From assembly GCF_014191875.1 (NCBI RefSeq), contig NZ_JACHXD010000001.1, forward strand, positions 62,001 through 126,000: DNA of 64,000 nucleotides. The letters run 5' to 3'. Origin of the DNA: Pseudoduganella violacea. Its GTDB lineage: Bacteria; Pseudomonadota; Gammaproteobacteria; Burkholderiales; Burkholderiaceae_D. The translations under genes and the position numbers were made by a program. Below the pieces are notes generated by a model that saw only the letters and a list, made by a program, of their open reading frames with translations, had not been told where the DNA came from and did not search any database. Shown here one piece after another: positions 59,509-64,000 of the stretch. Numbering within the stretch: the stretch's first letter is position 1; each line of letters begins with the position of its first letter.

Positions 59509-60912
59509 TTACCGGCCGCCCCGGAACACCACGACCTTGAAGGTGTCGATCAGGATCAGGACATCCAGCAGCAGGCTATTGTTCTTCACGTAGTACAGAT
59601 CGTACTGCAGCTTTTGCAGCGCATCCTCGACCGAGTCGCCATAGCCGTAGCGCACCTGGGCCCAGCCGGTGATGCCGGGTTTGATGCTGTGGCGGACATT
59701 GTAATAGGGCACGCGCTCGGTCAGCTGCTCGACGAAATATGGCCGCTCCGGACGCGGACCGACGAAGCTCATCTCGCCTTTGAGCACGTTCAAAATCTGC
59801 GGCAGCTCGTCGATGCGCAGCTTGCGGATGATATTGCCGACGCGCGTGACGCGCGGATCGTTGCGCGCCGCCCACTGCGGCTTGCCGCCTTTTTCCGCAT
59901 CGTTGAACATGCTGCGGAATTTCAGCACCTTGAACACATGGCCGTCCTTGCCCACGCGCTCCTGCTGGTAGAAGATCGGCGCGCGGTCTTCGATGAAGAT
60001 GCACAGCGCGGTAAACAGCATGACCGGCAGCGACACCGCCAGCAGCAAGAGGCTGGCCATCACGTCGAAGGCGCGCTTCATGAAGGCGCGCATGAAGCTC
60101 TGGTCAAAACCGCCGCCGAACACCAGCCAGCTCGGTTGCAGGGAGTCGACGCGGATCTGGCAGGTTTCGCGCTCGAAGAAGGTGGCCGCATCCGTCACCT
60201 GGATGCCGTACAGTTTGCACTCCAGCAGTTCCTTGATCGGGAAGGCGCCGCCGCGGCGGTTCGACACCGAGACCACGATCTCGCTGACGCGCTGCTTATT
60301 GGCCAATGCCACCAGCGACTGCCCCTCTTCCAGCGGCAGCAGGCTCGCTTGCGGCACGCAGACATCCTCGGAAGGCACGGGAATATAGCCGGCGATATCG
60401 TATTTGCGGTAGGAGCTCTTGCGCAGGGCCAGGTCGCCACATTCCTTGGCCAGCGCGCCGCCGCCGAGGAAGATGATGCGCGATTCGAGGAAGTGGAATT
60501 CCGAAGTCTTCAGGAACATCACCCGCGCCAGCAGAATGCCACTGCCGGAGAAGAAGAAGACCATGACCAGGATGCCGCGCCCGAAATACAGCTCCGGCGC
60601 CAGGTAGAACACCAGGGTCAGAATGCAAAAACCCATGGCGAAGGACGGCATGAGCTGGAAGAAGAAGGAATTGCGCAAGCCTTCATTGAAGTTGATCTGG
60701 TACATGCCCAATGCGCTCATGCTGAACACAATGGCGGCCGCGAAGACGCAAGCGGACATGAAGAAATGGTCGAGTTTCGGCAGCACGAATTCCTCGCCGT
60801 CGAAAAAGCGCAGGCCGGCCCCGGCATAGAAGGAGCCGATCAGGATCAGCACCTCCAGAAACAGCAGGCTGAATACGACCTTAGAGACGTAGTGGTTTGA
60901 GATTCTTAGCAT
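59509..60912 (-). CDS. Initiating sugar transferase, PEP-CTERM system-associated (EpsB/WcaJ-like)
   Basis: A 467-residue polyprenyl-phosphate hexose-1-phosphate transferase. Four to five hydrophobic segments at the N-terminus and a central nucleotide-binding-like domain (RIIFLGGGALAKECGDLAL) precede the catalytic domain (about residues 275-467): KRAFDVMASLLLLAVSLP, KVLKFRSMFNDAEKGGK, RIDELPQILNVLKGEMSFVG with PRPERPYFV. Start is the ATG at 60912 with GGGAGGGAAAA upstream. It starts the repeat unit by placing a sugar phosphate on undecaprenyl phosphate. Its place next to prsK rather than in the main operon is usual for some XrtA loci. Confidence 0.94.
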   Translation of the reverse strand: MLRISNHYVSKVVFSLLFLEVLILIGSFYAGAGLRFFDGEEFVLPKLDHFFMSACVFAAAIVFSMSALGMYQINFNEGLRNSFFFQLMPSFAMGFCILTLVFYLAPELYFGRGILVMVFFFSGSGILLARVMFLKTSEFHFLESRIIFLGGGALAKECGDLALRKSSYRKYDIAGYIPVPSEDVCVPQASLLPLEEGQSLVALANKQRVSEIVVSVSNRRGGAFPIKELLECKLYGIQVTDAATFFERETCQIRVDSLQPSWLVFGGGFDQSFMRAFMKRAFDVMASLLLLAVSLPVMLFTALCIFIEDRAPIFYQQERVGKDGHVFKVLKFRSMFNDAEKGGKPQWAARNDPRVTRVGNIIRKLRIDELPQILNVLKGEMSFVGPRPERPYFVEQLTERVPYYNVRHSIKPGITGWAQVRYGYGDSVEDALQKLQYDLYYVKNNSLLLDVLILIDTFKVVVFRGGR

Positions 60913-60985
60913 TTTTCCCTCCCGCACAACCCTATTCTTCTGGATGAGAGCCGCGTCCCCACGCCGCCTCTCCAGGATTCGTTTT

Positions 60986-62032
60986 TTAATTGGAACGAAC
61001 CAGATTGCGGACGTACCAATCCATGGCTTCTTTCAGTCCCTCCCCGATGCGGTGGGTGGGGTTAAAGCCAAGCAGTTGCTGCGCCTTGCCGATATCCGCC
61101 TGAGAATGGCGCACATCACCGGCACGGAAATCCTTGTACTGCGCCTGGTGCTCCTGCAGATGCGGGAAGCGGTCCAGCAGCAGCTGATGCATCATGCGGT
61201 ACAGCTGGTTAAGGCTGGTGCGCTCGTTGAGCGCCACGTTATAAACCTGATTCACCGCTTGCGGCGCGTTGGCCAGGGCCGCCAGCAGATTGGCCTGGAC
61301 CACATTGTCGATAAAGCAGAAATCACGGCTCGTCTCGCCATCGCCATTGATGAACAAAGGCTGGTTCTTGATCAGCGCTGCCACCCACTGCGGAATCACC
61401 GCCGCATAGGCGCCGTTCGGGTCCTGGCGCGGACCGAACACATTGAAATAGCGCAGGCCGATCGATTCGGCGCCGTAGCAGCGCGCGAACACGTCCGCAT
61501 ACAGCTCGTCGGCGTACTTGGTCACCGCATACGGCGACAAAGGATTGCCGATCTGGTCTTCCACTTTCGGCAGGCCGGGATGGTCGCCGTAGGTCGAGCT
61601 GGAAGCGGCGTACACGAAGCGTTTGATTTTCGCGTCGCGCGCGGCCACCAGCATGTTCAGGAATCCGGTGACATTGGTTTCATGCGTGGCCAGCGGATCT
61701 TCGATCGAGCGCGTGACGGAACCGAGGGCCGCTTCATGCAGCACGAAATCGACGCCGGCGCAGGCGCGTTCGCAATCGGCGCGCTGGCGGATATCGCCTT
61801 CGATGAAGTCGAAATTGGCCCAGGCCTGCGCGCCCACCAGCGCCTGCACCTGCTCCAGGTTGTGGCGGTGGCCGGTGGCGAAGTTATCCAGGCCAGTCAC
61901 GCGCTGGTTCAGCTTCAGCAAGGCTTCCAGCAAATTGGAGCCGATGAAACCGGCCACCCCGGTGATCAGCCAGTGGTAGCGCTGTCCACGCAGGTGTTCC
62001 TGAATTTCCTCAAACTTGCCCACGGCTTTCAT
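60986..62032 (-). CDS. UDP-HexNAc(A) 4-epimerase (WbpP/TviC-like SDR)
   Basis: A 348-residue extended short-chain dehydrogenase. [20 protein letters not shown] (about residues 20-39) is the NAD site, [16 protein letters not shown] has the catalytic Ser/Thr region, and [12 protein letters not shown] the Tyr-x3-Lys pair. [21 protein letters not shown] is typical of UDP-GlcNAc 4-epimerases such as WbpP and TviC. The ATG at 62032 follows GTGGAGGC. It should interconvert UDP-GlcNAc/GalNAc or the corresponding uronic acids made by the dehydrogenase encoded next. It is 41 bases downstream of that gene. Confidence 0.92.
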   Translation of the reverse strand: MKAVGKFEEIQEHLRGQRYHWLITGVAGFIGSNLLEALLKLNQRVTGLDNFATGHRHNLEQVQALVGAQAWANFDFIEGDIRQRADCERACAGVDFVLHEAALGSVTRSIEDPLATHETNVTGFLNMLVAARDAKIKRFVYAASSSTYGDHPGLPKVEDQIGNPLSPYAVTKYADELYADVFARCYGAESIGLRYFNVFGPRQDPNGAYAAVIPQWVAALIKNQPLFINGDGETSRDFCFIDNVVQANLLAALANAPQAVNQVYNVALNERTSLNQLYRMMHQLLLDRFPHLQEHQAQYKDFRAGDVRHSQADIGKAQQLLGFNPTHRIGEGLKEAMDWYVRNLVRSN

Positions 62033-62073
62033 GCCTCCACTGTTCTTGTCGGTTGCGGCGCGCGCCGCCGCGC

Positions 62074-63363
<1,290 letters not shown>

Positions 63364-63403
63364 AACGAATTCCATAAAAGAATTACATTTTGCAATTATG
63401 CTA

Positions 63404-63432
63404 ACTATATATCATTACTTGAAACTATTCAA
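63404..63432 (-). promoter_or_regulatory. Sigma-70 promoter of the TviB/TviC/sugar transferase/prsK/prsR unit
   Basis: On the minus strand TTGAAT (complement of 63427-63432), 17 bases, TATAGT (complement of 63404-63409). The match is 4/6 and 5/6 and the spacing is ideal; it lies about 40 bases before the ATG at 63363 in an AT-rich stretch. The genes downstream to prsR are closely spaced (15-73 bases), so they may form one transcript. The remainder of the 308-base gap up to the chemotaxis gene holds the terminator listed below and nothing else I can recognise. Confidence 0.6.
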
Positions 63433-63615
63433 TGCGCAATTTGTCGCAAATTAGTCTGCCTTTTGTGCATGACGGCAGCGTGACGCCAAGCCCGCAGCCA
63501 TGGGCTTTTGGCGATAGTTTTGCGGGTGAAAGATTGATTCCGGACAAGCCAGATTATTGCTTTATTTACATGGAATAACGATTCTACACTGCTTGCTGAG
63601 CTTGATCCACAGAAG

Positions 63616-63646
63616 AACTGTGGCTAGCTGCAAGCTAGCCACAGTT
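63616..63646 (-). terminator. Strong hairpin after the chemotaxis receptor gene
   Basis: AACTGTGGCTAGCT (63616-63629) and AGCTAGCCACAGTT (63633-63646) make a perfect 14-base stem with a 3-base loop, 25 bases after the stop of the gene at 63672. On the minus strand it is followed by TTCTTCT rather than a long T run, so it terminates on that strand with moderate certainty. Confidence 0.65.
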
Positions 63647-63671
63647 GGGCAGGAAGGCGGGGATGGGAGGG

Positions 63672-64000
63672 TCAGGCCAGTTGCTTGAACTTGTTTTTTT
63701 CCAACCGTGGCGTGGCCGGCGACGCGGCGTGCGGGTGCGCCTGGGGCATTCCTCGGCGCGCGGCAATTTCCTTGAGCTTGAACACCGCCATGGCCTGGGC
63801 CACCCATTCGGCCTGCTGCGCCAGGCTGCGCGCCGCCGCGGCCGCCTGCTCCACCAGGGCGGCATTTTGCTGGGTAATGTCGTCGATCTGGTTGACCGCC
63901 TGGTTGACCTGCACGAGGCCATGGCTTTGCTGCTGGGTGGCCGAGGAAATCTCGTCCATCACATGGGTAACCCGCTCCACCGACTCGATAACTTCGCTCA
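63672..64000 (-). CDS. Methyl-accepting chemotaxis protein, C-terminal fragment
   Basis: The gene enters from the right edge; only the last 109 codons are inside. IDDITQQNAALVEQAAAAARSLAQQA is the unmistakable second methylation helix of a chemoreceptor signalling domain; the tail AVFKLKEIAARRGMPQAHPHAAS ends in the basic stretch LEKNKFKQLA. The form ALVEQAAAAA is common in Oxalobacteraceae and other betaproteobacteria. It is not related to the exopolysaccharide genes and marks the right border of the locus. Confidence 0.9.
   Translation of the reverse strand, partial: SEVIESVERVTHVMDEISSATQQQSHGLVQVNQAVNQIDDITQQNAALVEQAAAAARSLAQQAEWVAQAMAVFKLKEIAARRGMPQAHPHAASPATPRLEKNKFKQLA

Overview
The window is about 64 kb of high-GC DNA (most genes look above 60% GC by eye) carrying an almost complete exosortase A (XrtA/EpsH) and PEP-CTERM exopolysaccharide locus. 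Gene content, the chemotaxis receptor tail and the protein style suggest a betaproteobacterium of the Oxalobacteraceae (Massilia, Duganella, Janthinobacterium type). That placement is inferred from gene content; no search was run.

Layout. (1) 1-871: a sialidase-like fragment, a MoaD/ThiS-type small protein and a small unknown gene, outside the locus. (2) 873-24677, minus strand: 19 tightly packed or overlapping genes, many joined by 4-base ATGA overlaps, read as one operon of about 24 kb. In transcription order: chain-length determinant, tyrosine autokinase, outer-membrane protein, ExeA-like ATPase, UDP-GlcNAc 2-epimerase, deacetylase, FemAB protein, glycosyltransferase, exosortase A, glycosyltransferase, amidotransferase, two glycosyltransferases, PaaK-like ligase, O-glycosylation ligase, second deacetylase, Wzx flippase, asparagine-synthase-like protein and a 2Fe-2S ferredoxin. 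(3) 24934-26533, plus: a secreted serine protease and the Wza-like export lipoprotein. (4) 26742-29604, plus: a four-gene cassette (Tat-type secreted Cys protein, PqqD-like protein, HprK-like kinase, nucleotidyltransferase), the best candidate for an undescribed system. (5) 29705-31341: GAF protein and lytic transglycosylase. (6) 31409-38176: a PEP-CTERM substrate, an E1/ThiF-like protein, two LuxI/FeeM-like acyltransferases and the TPR lipoprotein PrsT. (7) 38281-56062: acyltransferase 3, a methyltransferase, two GT2 enzymes, and the exosortase-A-associated acyl module (asparagine-synthase-like, PLP decarboxylase, AMP ligase, aminotransferase, GNAT/FemAB protein, acyl carrier protein, two hydrolases), then a glycosyltransferase, a TPR protein and a large O-antigen-ligase-like protein. 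(8) 56035-63363, minus: PrsR and PrsK, the initiating sugar transferase, and a TviB/TviC-like pair for UDP-HexNAc-uronic acid. (9) 63672-64000: the end of a chemotaxis receptor.

Working model. TviB/TviC-like enzymes and the 2-epimerase supply nucleotide amino sugars. The sugar transferase starts the repeat unit on a lipid carrier, glycosyltransferases extend it, Wzx flips it, ligase/polymerase-like proteins, the chain-length protein and the autokinase set polymerisation, and the export lipoprotein with the outer-membrane protein release it. XrtA processes PEP-CTERM proteins such as the one at 31409-32284. PrsK/PrsR is a histidine kinase and sigma-54 activator pair. I find three good -24/-12 (GG-N10-GC) sigma-54 promoters: before the PEP-CTERM gene, the four-gene cassette and the methyltransferase. 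This suggests all three belong to a PrsR/RpoN regulon. I saw no tRNA, rRNA, insertion sequence or CRISPR array.
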